From Polyangia bacterium (lineage in GTDB: Bacteria > Myxococcota_A > Polyangia > Polyangiales > Sandaracinaceae): DNA of 64,000 nt. Made by a program: the position numbers and the translations under genes. The stretch is taken from assembly GCA_030426845.1 (NCBI GenBank), contig JAUHXR010000002.1:1-64000 (forward strand). Direction: 5' to 3'. Below, in pieces: positions 16,875 to 25,317 of the stretch. The number at the start of each line of letters is the position of its first letter. Position 1 is the first letter of the stretch. The notes beneath the pieces are model-generated. The model searched no databases, had not been told where the DNA came from, and saw only the letters and a list, made by a program, of their open reading frames with translations.

Positions 16875-18418
16875 TCGGTTGCTCCCGTGCGCCGGTTCTG
16901 CGGAGCGTCCTCGCCCTGGGCTCCGCCCGGCGCGGGCGGGTCGGTGGGGTCGCCGCCCTGCTCGGTCTGGACGCCCTGGGGCGCCGCGAAGAGCCAGGCC
17001 TCGGCGAGGGCGGCGAGGTCCTCCTCGCTTCGACGACCGATCTCCTCGCCGAGCATCGACTGCAGCTTGCGGCGCCAGCTCAGGTCGATCTGGGTCACGT
17101 CGCTCCAGCCCTCCGACGTGTAGCGGTTGATCGCGACCTCCTCGGGCGTCAGCACGCGCGCGCTGATCATCGTGGAGTCCACCTGCGACTGCCGCGCGCG
17201 CAGCTCGGCTCGCTGCATCGGCGTCAGGGACCGCGGGTCCGCCATCGTGACCGCCCACGAGTCCGGCTCGACGCCGTTCGTCGGACCCTCCTTCGACCGG
17301 AAGATGAGCTGCACGAGGCGGTGAATCCGACTCTGCAGCACGCCGGTCTGGTAGGCCCGCACGCGTGCGTACCAGAGCTCGAGGTCACTCTCCCCGGTCG
17401 CGTTCATCCCGGCCGGGCTCTGACCCATGAGCACGGTCACGGGGATCTGCGCGGCGCCGGCCACGCGGACGGCGCTCTGCGCGATGAGGTCGGAGATGCC
17501 GCTGAACTGCCGGTGGACGTACTGAAAGTCCTCCTTGTCGGCGTCGAGGAGCAGGGACCGGAACATCCCGCGGGCCTGGTCGGCGAGCCTGAACCGGGCC
17601 TGGACCGCGTCGGCGAGGCCGGTGGTCGCGGCCTTCGCGAGCCCCTGGATTTTCCACACGCCCTGACTCCCGTCGGCGACCATGCCGCCGACGTCGTCCC
17701 AGATCCCGTCGTGCTTGAGGAGCGCGAGGATCACCACGTCAAGGATCGACTGATCCCAGCCCTCGTTCTCGACTCGGGTCTGGTCCTCCGTCGTCGGGCC
17801 GGGAAGCCGAATCACGCGGCTCTCATGCCACTCGGTCTGTGACGGGTTGAGCCCACGGAGCGCCGGCTCCTGCACCTTGTAGCGCGCCGCTTCCCCGAAC
17901 ATCGCCTTGCCGGGGTCGTCGTAGATCTCCGCGACATCGACGTGCTGCCGTCCGACCACGCGAAGCCAGCGCACCGCCTTGAGCCGGTCGAAATCGAGCG
18001 GCTGCTTGCTCTCGCGGCCGTCGTCGGCGCCGACGAGGACGAGCCCCCCGCCGAAGGCCTGGCCCCACACCGCGCCCCGGAGAAACGCCTCGTGCGCGCC
18101 GAGGTGCATCAGGTGCGTCCTGATGGCGCTCTCGGTCTTGCGCGCATCCACGGCGTCGCCCTCAAGCGTCAGGTCCCAGCCGTTGCGGAGACCCCACTCG
18201 GGTTGCGCCATGCACACCGCGCGGGCGAGCGCGTTCCGGGAGAAGAGGTCCCGCAGGAGCTCAGGCGTGAGGGTCCTGCCTGGCACCCAGACTGAGGATG
18301 CCGACTTGTCCCGCTCGGGATCGCCTCGCCCCGTGAGCGGGTTGACCCACCCCGCCAGGACCGAGAACGCGTCCTCGCGAATCTCCGTAAGCCAGTGCTG
18401 CTCGCTTCCCATGATCAT
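16871..18418 (-). CDS. Portal protein (DUF1073-like)
   Basis: A 515-residue protein from the ATG at 18418 (TGATG with the terminase stop). Residues about 15-470 fit DUF1073 portals: LLRDLFSRNALARAVCMAQPEW near the start, RGAVWGQAFGGGLVLVGADDG, 'WHESRVIRLPG', and FQYVHRQFSGISDLIAQSAVRVAGAAQIPVT with the family's 'LmGqSPaGmNATGesD...wY' motif. The C-terminal Pro/Gly-rich tail (TEQGGDPTDPPAPGGAQGED) is probably disordered. Confidence 0.9.
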   Translation of the reverse strand: MIMGSEQHWLTEIREDAFSVLAGWVNPLTGRGDPERDKSASSVWVPGRTLTPELLRDLFSRNALARAVCMAQPEWGLRNGWDLTLEGDAVDARKTESAIRTHLMHLGAHEAFLRGAVWGQAFGGGLVLVGADDGRESKQPLDFDRLKAVRWLRVVGRQHVDVAEIYDDPGKAMFGEAARYKVQEPALRGLNPSQTEWHESRVIRLPGPTTEDQTRVENEGWDQSILDVVILALLKHDGIWDDVGGMVADGSQGVWKIQGLAKAATTGLADAVQARFRLADQARGMFRSLLLDADKEDFQYVHRQFSGISDLIAQSAVRVAGAAQIPVTVLMGQSPAGMNATGESDLELWYARVRAYQTGVLQSRIHRLVQLIFRSKEGPTNGVEPDSWAVTMADPRSLTPMQRAELRARQSQVDSTMISARVLTPEEVAINRYTSEGWSDVTQIDLSWRRKLQSMLGEEIGRRSEEDLAALAEAWLFAAPQGVQTEQGGDPTDPPAPGGAQGEDAPQNRRTGATE

Positions 18419-19884
18419 CACCCCTTCGACGTGTCCGCCGCTTGCTGGATCGCCTGCCACCATCCGAGGCCAGACCCCACGAGGACCTGGAACGCGCCGC
18501 TCATCGCATCGACGATGTCGTCGTGCGCTGCGTCCGGGAACCCGTGGCACTCGCTCCGAAACTCCTCAGTCCACGAGGCGCGCTTGAGGTACACGCTCCC
18601 TCGCTCTGCCCAGGGCGCCCACGCGTTCGCGAACGCCTGCTTAGGTCGCGAGCTCCGGTGGTGCTCGTCGACGCCCGCGAGCGTCACGCCGAACGACTCG
18701 ACGACCTCGACCACGTACCCGGCGAGCGCGGTGATCGTCGTGTCGACCTCGGCCTTGCCGGCGCCGCCGGTGTCCTGCCACACGCCCTGGGTCACATGGA
18801 TCCCGTCGGACTCCGCAGCCCTGCGCATCTCGCGCAGGACGTCGGTCCCCCTCTTCTGCATCGAGATCAGGTCGTCGACCCAAAGCTCCCCGTCCTTGCA
18901 GAGCGAGACCCGCACGCCCCGCGTCCAGTCGGGATCGGGGTGGTCCTTCGTCGGCTCGCTCGCGGCGCGGTCCCAGAACCTCACGGTCGCGACCGGAGGC
19001 GAGGGCGGCTCGTCCACGATCTTGAAGTCGTCGCGCTTGAAGACCTTCCCCGCGGCCGCGCGCGTTCGCCAGTTCCCCTTCTCGAGCCGCTCGCGCTCGA
19101 CGCGGCCGAGCGCCTGCAGGTTGCCGATGTACTCAGGGTTCGCGGCGAGGAGCGCGGCGTTGTCGGTGACGAGGGACGGGATGAAAGTGAGCGACCGAGG
19201 CATGGAGTCGGGCGCGGCGAGGCGCGCCTCCTTCTCGCTCGCAAACCACCGCATCTCGTCGCCCGATCGGACGAACCACCGCAGCACGCCCGCGCGCTCG
19301 GGGATCGGGAAGCCGTCCTCGCCGATCCACCAGTCGATCAGCGTGGCGATGAAGCTGTCCGGGTCGGGGTTGCAGGTGAGCCGCATGTAGGGCCGCACGC
19401 CGCACGTCGATCGGAGCCGGCCGAACAGGTACCAGACCTGCGAGGCGGTGAAGTGCGTCGCCTCGTCGAAGCCGATGAACGCGTACTGCTGCCCTTGGTG
19501 CGCGAAGCGATCGGACTCCCGCTGGAGGTGGCGGAACTGGATCCGTGCGTCGGGCTCGAAGCGCCAGTCGAGGATGTGACCGCCGCGCGCGCGGCCGCCG
19601 AAGGTCCGGTAGAACGTCCCGCCGGGGAGCCCAGATCCGTGCGACTCGTCCCAGAGGCCGCCGCCCCCGGTGAGCTCAGGGGAGGTTCGCCGGAAGAGCA
19701 CAGCGCGGTAGCCCGGCACGTGGCTCCACTTCACCGCCTCGTAGAGCAACGCGAAGCTCTTGCCGCCGCCCGCGCCCCCGCCGAAAACGCAGATGTCCGC
19801 CTCACACCGGGCGAACTCGGTCTGGGGTCCGGCCTGGGGCCCGATCGGCGGCGGAGCGTCGATCGCCATCGCAGGCTCACCCAC
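18418..19884 (-). CDS. terL: Terminase large subunit (ATPase/nuclease)
   Basis: About 488 residues. A GTG at 19884 has GGAGG nine bases upstream; a TTG at 19890 is too close to that site, and the ATG at 19869 is the other alternative. Walker A is FGGGAGGGKSFAL near residue 35-45, the Walker B region is YAFIGFDEATHF, and the coupling motif is RLTCNPDPDS. The C-terminal nuclease has RFWDRAAS, GVWQDTGGAGKAEVD and HDDIVDAMS as candidate acidic metal ligands. It packages DNA with the small subunit encoded just upstream. Confidence 0.92.
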   Translation of the reverse strand: MGEPAMAIDAPPPIGPQAGPQTEFARCEADICVFGGGAGGGKSFALLYEAVKWSHVPGYRAVLFRRTSPELTGGGGLWDESHGSGLPGGTFYRTFGGRARGGHILDWRFEPDARIQFRHLQRESDRFAHQGQQYAFIGFDEATHFTASQVWYLFGRLRSTCGVRPYMRLTCNPDPDSFIATLIDWWIGEDGFPIPERAGVLRWFVRSGDEMRWFASEKEARLAAPDSMPRSLTFIPSLVTDNAALLAANPEYIGNLQALGRVERERLEKGNWRTRAAAGKVFKRDDFKIVDEPPSPPVATVRFWDRAASEPTKDHPDPDWTRGVRVSLCKDGELWVDDLISMQKRGTDVLREMRRAAESDGIHVTQGVWQDTGGAGKAEVDTTITALAGYVVEVVESFGVTLAGVDEHHRSSRPKQAFANAWAPWAERGSVYLKRASWTEEFRSECHGFPDAAHDDIVDAMSGAFQVLVGSGLGWWQAIQQAADTSKG

Positions 19885-20341
19885 CCCCAACGACCTCCGG
19901 AGCCGGGCCGCGACCGTTCCCGACCCAGTTCACGATCTGGACCTGCACCGCGCTGGCGTCCTTCGCGTCGCCAGGGTCGTCGCCCGCGCCCGCGCGCCCC
20001 CAATCCCCATCGAGCCGCGCGGCGAGCTCGATCGCCCGAACGCGGTCCGCGTCCTTGGCCTCACCGTCCTCGGCGATCTTGGCGAGGATCTCGAGCTTGC
20101 GGGCGAGCTTCATCACCGCCACGCCCTCGCGCTCCGCGATCTCCGCGCCCTCGGCGCGCAGCTGCGCGATGCGCGCCTTGACGCGCCGATCCCGCATGAG
20201 CTTCGAGGCTCGAACGGCGAGCGTCTTCTCGTCGCCCGCGTAGCCGGCCGCCTTCGCGGCGCGCCACCCCGCGCCTGTCGATCCGCCGAGGCGCACGCGC
20301 TCCGCGCAGAACCGCTGCATGAGGCGGGTCATCCCGCTCAC
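19877..20341 (-). CDS. terS: Terminase small subunit
   Basis: A 154-residue protein with the Terminase_2-type N-terminus: QRFCAERVRLGGSTGAGWRAAKAAGYAG, then 'A..RASKLMRDRRVKARIAQLRAE', which is the HTH plus 'vrari..l' region of the family. Immediately upstream of and overlapping the large subunit. Binds the packaging site. Confidence 0.88.
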   Translation of the reverse strand: MSGMTRLMQRFCAERVRLGGSTGAGWRAAKAAGYAGDEKTLAVRASKLMRDRRVKARIAQLRAEGAEIAEREGVAVMKLARKLEILAKIAEDGEAKDADRVRAIELAARLDGDWGRAGAGDDPGDAKDASAVQVQIVNWVGNGRGPAPEVVGGG

Positions 20342-20559
20342 GGCGCGTTACCCCCGCGGGGGATCTTACCCGCTGTGTGAGTCCGACGAGCCGGGGGGAC
20401 GGCGGAAGCCTGCCTGACCCGGGGGGGAGGGTCAGTGCGCGACCACGCCTCCTTGACGCGGCGACCGAGGAGCTCTCTGCAGACGTCCCGCGCCTCCTCG
20501 TCGGTGAGCCTCTCCACGCCGAGGATGACGCGGGCGATGGCTTCGTTCGCGAGCGTCAT
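20338..20559 (-). CDS. Small phage protein, unknown
   Basis: A 73-residue protein, MTLANEAIARVILGVERLTDE at the start, from the ATG at 20559 that overlaps the preceding stop as ATGA. The N-terminal 45 residues are helical with a basic patch (CRELLGRRVKEAW); the tail is Pro/Arg-rich. No family recognised. It immediately precedes the terminase small subunit. Confidence 0.6.
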   Translation of the reverse strand: MTLANEAIARVILGVERLTDEEARDVCRELLGRRVKEAWSRTDPPPRVRQASAVPPARRTHTAGKIPRGGNAP

Positions 20560-20876
20560 GGGTCCCCCGGATCGCAGAGGCACGCGACCTCGCGAAGCAC
20601 GCGCTCGTCCATCCAGCAACGGTCGACCGCCGCGTGGAACTCGGTGGCGGGGCAGTCGAGGTACCCACCCCGGTTGCCGCACCACGAGAGCTCGTTCTCG
20701 AGGCAGCGCCCGAAGTGCTCGTCCTCGCACGACTGCCGCTCCTCGCTCGCGCACGCCGCGCCGCCGCCCGCGGCTCGGCACTCGTTGATGGTCTCCGCCC
20801 CGTCGCATGCACGCTCGTGAGTCGCAGCGCACGCGGTGAGCGAGAGGAGCCAGAGGGCAAACGTTGCCCGCTTCAT
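20556..20876 (-). CDS. Cysteine-rich phage lipoprotein
   Basis: A 106-residue protein with a lipoprotein signal: MKRATFALWLLSLTAC, lipobox Cys at residue 16. The mature part has about eleven further Cys in short spacings (ECRAAGGGAACASEE, CLENELSWCGNRGGYLDC, ACLCDPGD), suggesting several disulphides in the periplasm. It overlaps both neighbours by four bases, so it is part of the phage operon, not a stray. The role is unknown; superinfection exclusion or a lysis-associated envelope role are possibilities. Confidence 0.72.
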   Translation of the reverse strand: MKRATFALWLLSLTACAATHERACDGAETINECRAAGGGAACASEERQSCEDEHFGRCLENELSWCGNRGGYLDCPATEFHAAVDRCWMDERVLREVACLCDPGDP

Positions 20877-21172
20877 CGACGACCTCCCACGCGCTTGACG
20901 ACCTGCCTCACCGCGGCGGCGTACAGCGGCACCGCGTAGTCGAGGCGCGGCTTACCTCCGGCGATGCTGACGCGCGCGAGCAAGAGCAGCTCGTCATCGG
21001 TCGCTCGCAGGTGCGCGCGGACCTCGGGGTGTGAGACCGCGACGTAGGGGCCGCCCAGCCCATCGAGAACCTCGGCGCGCGCTCGGCGCCCATCGATCAT
21101 GCGCGCGTCGAACTCCAGCCCGAGCAGCGCGCGGACGAGGGCGCGGCCGAGCCTCTCCTCAGCGCCCGTCAC
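20873..21172 (-). CDS. Small phage protein, unknown
   Basis: A 99-residue protein from a GTG (GTGA overlap with the gene before it). Helical N-terminus AEERLGRALVRALLGLEFDARM, then a mixed region with LLLARVSIAGGKPRLDYAVPLY. No motif recognised. Sits between replication and packaging genes. Confidence 0.55.
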   Translation of the reverse strand: MTGAEERLGRALVRALLGLEFDARMIDGRRARAEVLDGLGGPYVAVSHPEVRAHLRATDDELLLLARVSIAGGKPRLDYAVPLYAAAVRQVVKRVGGRR

Positions 21173-21429
21173 CGGCCGCCCCCGACGCACATGAAGACCG
21201 CCTCGAGCTTCCCCGTCTCCCGGTTGCGCGCCTCGCACACGACCTCGCGCGGCCTCCCGTCGGGCACGCGCGTCCACGGGGTCTGACGCCGCAGGTCGTC
21301 CGCCCGGAGGCGACGGTCGAGGGCCTGCTCCTCGGCAGCGGTCGGGCCCGTCCACGGCGCGCGCCGACGCCGCTGGTGCCGCTCGTCGTTCGCGAGGGCT
21401 CGGGCCAGGTCGATGGCGGTCGCGGTCAT
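21169..21429 (-). CDS. Small phage protein, unknown
   Basis: An 86-residue, basic protein: an Arg-rich segment NDERHQRRRRAPWTG, then a C-terminal part with CEARNRETGKLEAVFMCVGG that could be a small beta hairpin with a Cys pair. It starts with an ATG overlapping the stop of the helicase-loader gene (ATGA). Function unknown. Confidence 0.55.
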   Translation of the reverse strand: MTATAIDLARALANDERHQRRRRAPWTGPTAAEEQALDRRLRADDLRRQTPWTRVPDGRPREVVCEARNRETGKLEAVFMCVGGGR

Positions 21430-22097
21430 CGGACCGGCCTTGAGCGCAGGCTCTGCTCGACTGGCAGGGACCGCAGGATGGCGATGCCGTGCTCGTCGCT
21501 CCCGCGGCCGAGACGGTCGAGCGTGCGGTCGTCGTACCTCGCGACGAGCCGCGCGGGGTCGAGGTTCGAGAGCAGCATCGTGCGGCGCGGCAGGCGCTGC
21601 CTCGCATCGATGATGTCCTGCAGCATGTCGGCCGCGTCGCCCTGGCCTCGCTCGCTCCCGAGCTCGTCAATGACGAGGAGCTCGCACGAGCGCGCGGCCC
21701 GGTACGCGTCGCGCTCGCGCACCGTGGTGCCGAGCATCAGCTCCTCGAGGTCGCGGGCGCGGTAGTAGCGCCCTGGGAGCCGCGCGAGCGCCCACCCGGC
21801 CGCGACGGTCTTCCCGCCGCCGGGGCGGCTCAGGAGCACCAGCGCGGGCCGCGACGACAGCAACCAGCCGCGGGTGAGCTGGAGCGCCCGCGTGTCGAGC
21901 ATCTCGTTCGCGACGATGGCCTTCTCGCCGTCGGAGTCGAGGCGCTCCGATACCCCCGACGCATCGAGCAGCCGCTTGCGCTGTCGGGTGACCTCCTCGG
22001 TCTCCCAGGCCTGGAACTCCTCCTCGCTCACCGCGAAGGTCCTCGCGCGGTCGATGACCGCCGAGAGCGCGTCGTCCAGCTTCGCCAGGTCACCCAT
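21426..22097 (-). CDS. DnaC/IstB-like replication helicase loader
   Basis: A 223-residue AAA+ ATPase. Walker A RPGGGKT lies at residues 91-97, Walker B CELLVIDELG with D144 and E145, sensor-like LLSNLDPARLVARYDDRTLDRL after it. The N-terminal 60 residues are helical and would bind the host replicative helicase. It follows the initiator gene, giving the lambda O/P-like order of initiator and loader. Confidence 0.85.
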   Translation of the reverse strand: MGDLAKLDDALSAVIDRARTFAVSEEEFQAWETEEVTRQRKRLLDASGVSERLDSDGEKAIVANEMLDTRALQLTRGWLLSSRPALVLLSRPGGGKTVAAGWALARLPGRYYRARDLEELMLGTTVRERDAYRAARSCELLVIDELGSERGQGDAADMLQDIIDARQRLPRRTMLLSNLDPARLVARYDDRTLDRLGRGSDEHGIAILRSLPVEQSLRSRPVR

Positions 22098-23091
22098 GCC
22101 GCACCTCCTCCGTCGGGATGTCCGCGTCTCCGAAGCTCAGGGGCGCCGTCGTCGGGTCGCCCTTGAGGATCACGCTCTCGCTCTCGCCGCCTCGGCCGCG
22201 TTGGCGGCCGCGCTTCGTCCACGGCTTGCCGCCCGAGACCTTCGACGCGACGAACTTCCGCCACGAGTTCGCCGAGCGGATGTCGACCACGGCGAGCCAC
22301 TCCCGAGCCCAGCCGTCGAGCACGACGTTCACGTCGAGGCCTCGCTTGGAGGCCCACGCGTCGGCCTCGTGACCGACCTCGACGTGGAGCGGGCGGTCGG
22401 TCTCGCGACCGCGGTACTCGCCACCGTCGCTCTCGATCGCTCGCTTCATCGCCCCCGACGACGCCACGACGAGGTCGCTCGTCCGCTGCATGTCGATCAC
22501 GTCCTGAGGCGGACGGGGGGTAGGGGGGGGATCCTGATCCTGATCCTGATCCTGATCCTCCCCGCAGAGCCGGATCCCCTTCGGAGGGGCTTCGCGCCTA
22601 GTTTGATGCCCCTCCGAAGGGGCATCGTGTTTCGACGGATGCCCCTTCGAAGGGGCATCGGGTCCCGGCGTGCCCATGGCCGCTTCGTCAGGGAACCAGT
22701 CCGCGTACTTGGCCCAGAAGCGCCCCACGAACGGGTGGTCCTCGTAGGTTTCGACCAGCTTGCGGATCGACCCGCGACGCTTGTCGCCCGCCTTGAGCGA
22801 GCGCCCCACCTCGACCCGGAGCATGTTCGGGACCCACGCGAGCTCGTCCTCCTCGTCGACGAACGCGAACCCGGCCTCCTCGATGCGCGCCAGCGCCCGC
22901 CGGACCTCGTCCTCGGACTGACCAGTGTGCGCGGAGATGGTCGGGACGTTGACGTGGTAGAGGCCCGTCATCGTCGCGTTCGGCGCGGTCGCGAGGTAGA
23001 GCGCCACGACCTGCGCCACGGGGTCTCCGCGGAGGCGCTTGCCGCTTCCGCGGATCCACAGCATCGGGCTCACCTTCCGGTAGTCCTGCAC
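22090..23091 (-). CDS. Phage replication initiator with embedded iterons
   Basis: About 333 residues from a GTG at 23091 (TAGTG overlap; GAGGAGGAG just upstream). Residues about 1-100 look like a winged-helix initiator domain: QDYRKVSPMLWIRGSGKRLRG-type opening, VVALYLATAPNATMTGLYHVN, SEDEVRRALARIEEAGFAF. Residues about 140-200 are a low-complexity linker with 11-residue repeats (DAPSKGH, DAPSEGH, EAPPKGI) and a DQDQDQDQDP run, encoded by the palindromic iterons. The C-terminal region is helical/DnaD-like. It precedes the loader gene. Confidence 0.78.
   Translation of the reverse strand: MQDYRKVSPMLWIRGSGKRLRGDPVAQVVALYLATAPNATMTGLYHVNVPTISAHTGQSEDEVRRALARIEEAGFAFVDEEDELAWVPNMLRVEVGRSLKAGDKRRGSIRKLVETYEDHPFVGRFWAKYADWFPDEAAMGTPGPDAPSKGHPSKHDAPSEGHQTRREAPPKGIRLCGEDQDQDQDQDPPPTPRPPQDVIDMQRTSDLVVASSGAMKRAIESDGGEYRGRETDRPLHVEVGHEADAWASKRGLDVNVVLDGWAREWLAVVDIRSANSWRKFVASKVSGGKPWTKRGRQRGRGGESESVILKGDPTTAPLSFGDADIPTEEVRHG
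22530..22559. repeat. Five tandem GATCCT hexamers in the initiator gene
   Basis: Five copies of GATCCT run from 22530 to 22559, encoding the DQDQDQDQ run on the minus strand. They lie next to the palindromic iterons and a G-rich run (22515-22530), so they may be part of the same origin. Confidence 0.8.
22576..22659. repeat. Three palindromic iterons, 33-bp phase; candidate phage origin
   Basis: Palindromes are centred near 22582.5 (CCCCTTCGGAGGGG, imperfect), 22615.5 (9-bp arms GATGCCCCT/AGGGGCATC) and 22648.5 (perfect 22-bp palindrome at 22638-22659, core CCCCTTCGAAGGGG). The centres are exactly 33 bp apart, about three helical turns and eleven codons. Iterons inside the initiator gene are the lambda-O type of origin. 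Confidence 0.65.
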
Positions 23092-24353
23092 TACTCCTCC
23101 TCGTCTCCCAGCGGGGCCCACAATCGCGACCGATGTCGACCGGAAGTCCAGCCGACCCTCTTCCATCCGAGATGCGCGAGCGCCTGACCGACGTACCCGG
23201 CAACAGCGCTAGGCGTGGCGCCCCATAGCGCCTGCACTCGCACCAGGTCCTCGCTTCGAGCGATCGCCGACACTACAGCTGAGTCGGACGCGGCAACGGA
23301 CGCCCGAACGGCGTCGAAGACGTCTTCCTTCAGCGTCCGGCCCTCGGCCTTCATCCGAGATGTTCGCGCGCGCAGTTCACTCCATCGCCTTTGGCGGTCG
23401 GCGGCTTCGTCGGCTGCTCGCTGCGCTCGATCGGCCGCCTCCGCCTCTTCGCGAACTAGTCGGCCTACGATGTCGGCGGCCGTTCTCATCAGCCGCGGCT
23501 GGTCGCTGGCCCCTATCGCCACTTGGGTGGCGAGACTGATCGCAAGATCGGCAGATCCCAGGCGTTCGGCGCAGAGCGCCGCATTGAAGAGGCTCTCCCA
23601 CTTGGCTGCCGAGTCGGCGGTCCTCTGAAACAAATGAAGTGCTCGGTCGAACCACCCGACTTCGAAACAAGCAAGACCTTCCATGAAGGCTGCTTGCACA
23701 TCAAATGCAAGGTTTCGCGATGCCAGTAGGTGGGAGGCCGCCTCTTCGTATGCGCCTCTGTTGTAGGCATCGATACCCTTCTCGTGGAGTTGCTGGCGAC
23801 GCCTGTGTCTTTCCTCGATTGTCAGTGACTCTGCCTCGCGTTGCTCCCGCAGTCGTCGAAGCACGCCGAAGAAGTATCTAGCTTTCCCCGAGTAGGTCAG
23901 GTCCCTCTTCCGAGCAACGGCTTCCATCCCCTGGGCCAAGTGCTCCGGCGACTCTTCAATAACGAGTCGCGGTAGAGCTCCCTCTACGGTCCGCGGTGTG
24001 CGCCCGCCAACGATGTGCGACCACATCTCCATCGCCCTCCCGACCATGGCATCGACCATTCGGGCCCTATCCGCCTGTGCGTTTGCCAGGGCCGCCGCGT
24101 CCTCGGCCCTAGACACCGCCTCGTCCAACGGGACCATGCTGGGATGAGACTCGTGAAGATGTACGTTTGATTTGCCGAGGTTGCACCGGTCACACGACGT
24201 GACCAGGTTGGCCGGGTCGTCTGAGCCGCCCCTGGATGACGGAATGATGTGGTCGACGTGGAGCTGAGCGTCGTTAGCGGTGGCGCCGCAATAGACGCAC
24301 CGAAACCCGTCGCGCTTCAGCACCTCAAACCGAACTCGCTGGCTTACGGCCAT
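23091..24353 (-). CDS. HNH nuclease with TPR-like region and C-terminal helical domain
   Basis: A 420-residue protein; the ATG at 24353 has AGGAG-type GGAGG just upstream and is preferred to an ATG 48 bases earlier. The HNH domain is at the N-terminus: C19-x2-C22, DHIIPSSRGG from D34-H35, N49 and C54-x2-C57. Residues about 180-320 contain TPR-like helices (AYNRGAYEEAASHLLASRNLAF, CFEVGWFDRALHLFQRTAD). The last 60 residues (ALWGATPSAVAGYVGQALAH, LGWKRVGW) resemble a small winged-helix. The region 23.5-24.3 kb is poorer in G/C than its neighbours, suggesting separate origin. Function unknown; it interrupts the replication module. Confidence 0.7.
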   Translation of the reverse strand: MAVSQRVRFEVLKRDGFRCVYCGATANDAQLHVDHIIPSSRGGSDDPANLVTSCDRCNLGKSNVHLHESHPSMVPLDEAVSRAEDAAALANAQADRARMVDAMVGRAMEMWSHIVGGRTPRTVEGALPRLVIEESPEHLAQGMEAVARKRDLTYSGKARYFFGVLRRLREQREAESLTIEERHRRRQQLHEKGIDAYNRGAYEEAASHLLASRNLAFDVQAAFMEGLACFEVGWFDRALHLFQRTADSAAKWESLFNAALCAERLGSADLAISLATQVAIGASDQPRLMRTAADIVGRLVREEAEAADRAQRAADEAADRQRRWSELRARTSRMKAEGRTLKEDVFDAVRASVAASDSAVVSAIARSEDLVRVQALWGATPSAVAGYVGQALAHLGWKRVGWTSGRHRSRLWAPLGDEEE

Positions 24354-24381
24354 GACACCTCCATGGCGGCAAGAGTAGGTG

Positions 24382-25317
24382 TCACGGCGCCCACCCGTCA
24401 CCCCGACGCAGCGGTCCGAGGACCGCGCCGTACGCCTCGAAACGGGCGGCGAAGACGCTCGGCTCTTCGCCCGCGTAGAAGAACGCCTGGCCCTGCCTCG
24501 TGCCCCTCACGGGCTTGCCCGTGGCGTCGAGGAACGGGATCCGGCCATCGGTTAGGCAGACCGGGAACCGACGCAGCAGCTCCTGACACCAGTCGGTGTC
24601 CGTCGTGTTGTTCACGAGCACGATGCCCGCGACGAGCGCGCCGGACTCGTACGCCTCCACGAACCGCGTGGTGAAGCGCTCGACCAGCGGCGAGGAGTAG
24701 GGCGGGTTGAGCCACACCCGGCCGGCCCACGCCTTCGACAGGCCGTCGTCGGCCGCCGTGTAGAACGTCTTCGCGCGGACGAACCGCTGCGCCCCCACGT
24801 TGCTCGCCGGGTCGAGGTCGATCTCCCCGAGCACCTCGCGAGCCGCCTCGAGGTACTTCGGCGGCGTGCCCCAGGAGTCACCGTCGTAGTCGGGCGCGTC
24901 GCTCGTCGCGCGGATGGTGCCCGCGGTCGTGAGGCGCTCGCCCTTCTCCCGGATCACGGCGACGTGGTGATCGAAGTCGTCCTCGGGAACGCTCGCGAGC
25001 TTCTGCCACCGCGAGGACTGATCCTTCGAGATGCCCAGGTCCTCGAGCGAAACGCTCGCATCGTCCGACCGTTTCCGCCGGCCCGGCCTGAGAACCGCGC
25101 TGCACAGCTCCCCGAGGCGGCGCTCCGCCCGGAGCGCGATCTCGGCCGCGTCCTGCTGAGCGTCGAGCGCTGCCCCGCGGGACCGGTGGTAGACCTCGAT
25201 CGCGCGGGCGCGGTCACGGATCGACCGGACGTCGTCGAGGTTCTTGCAGCGCGCCAGCCACGCCGCCGCGCGCTCGACGTCGAGCCGGTCACCGTCCTCT
25301 CGGAGAGCGAGGGTCAC
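24382..25317 (-). CDS. Phage adenine-N6 DNA methyltransferase (Dam-type)
   Basis: A 311-residue protein; the GTG at 25317 overlaps the previous stop (GTGA). Residues about 20-150 are helical and resemble the recognition or partner domain of phage Dam proteins. From about residue 150: YDGDSWGTPPKYLEAAREVLGEI (substrate 'W.TP' motif), DPASN and VWLNPPYSSPLVERFTTRF, where NPPY is the catalytic motif IV of amino-methyltransferases. The SAM-binding portion follows (GIVLVNNTTDTDWC). It probably methylates phage DNA against host restriction. Confidence 0.82.
   Translation of the reverse strand: MTLALREDGDRLDVERAAAWLARCKNLDDVRSIRDRARAIEVYHRSRGAALDAQQDAAEIALRAERRLGELCSAVLRPGRRKRSDDASVSLEDLGISKDQSSRWQKLASVPEDDFDHHVAVIREKGERLTTAGTIRATSDAPDYDGDSWGTPPKYLEAAREVLGEIDLDPASNVGAQRFVRAKTFYTAADDGLSKAWAGRVWLNPPYSSPLVERFTTRFVEAYESGALVAGIVLVNNTTDTDWCQELLRRFPVCLTDGRIPFLDATGKPVRGTRQGQAFFYAGEEPSVFAARFEAYGAVLGPLRRGDGWAP

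Noticed and set aside
16656-17258. 200-codon reading of the RHH gene
   Set aside because: The first 128 codons overlap the portal gene in another frame; the GTG at 16874 with GTGA overlap fits an RHH protein of normal size.
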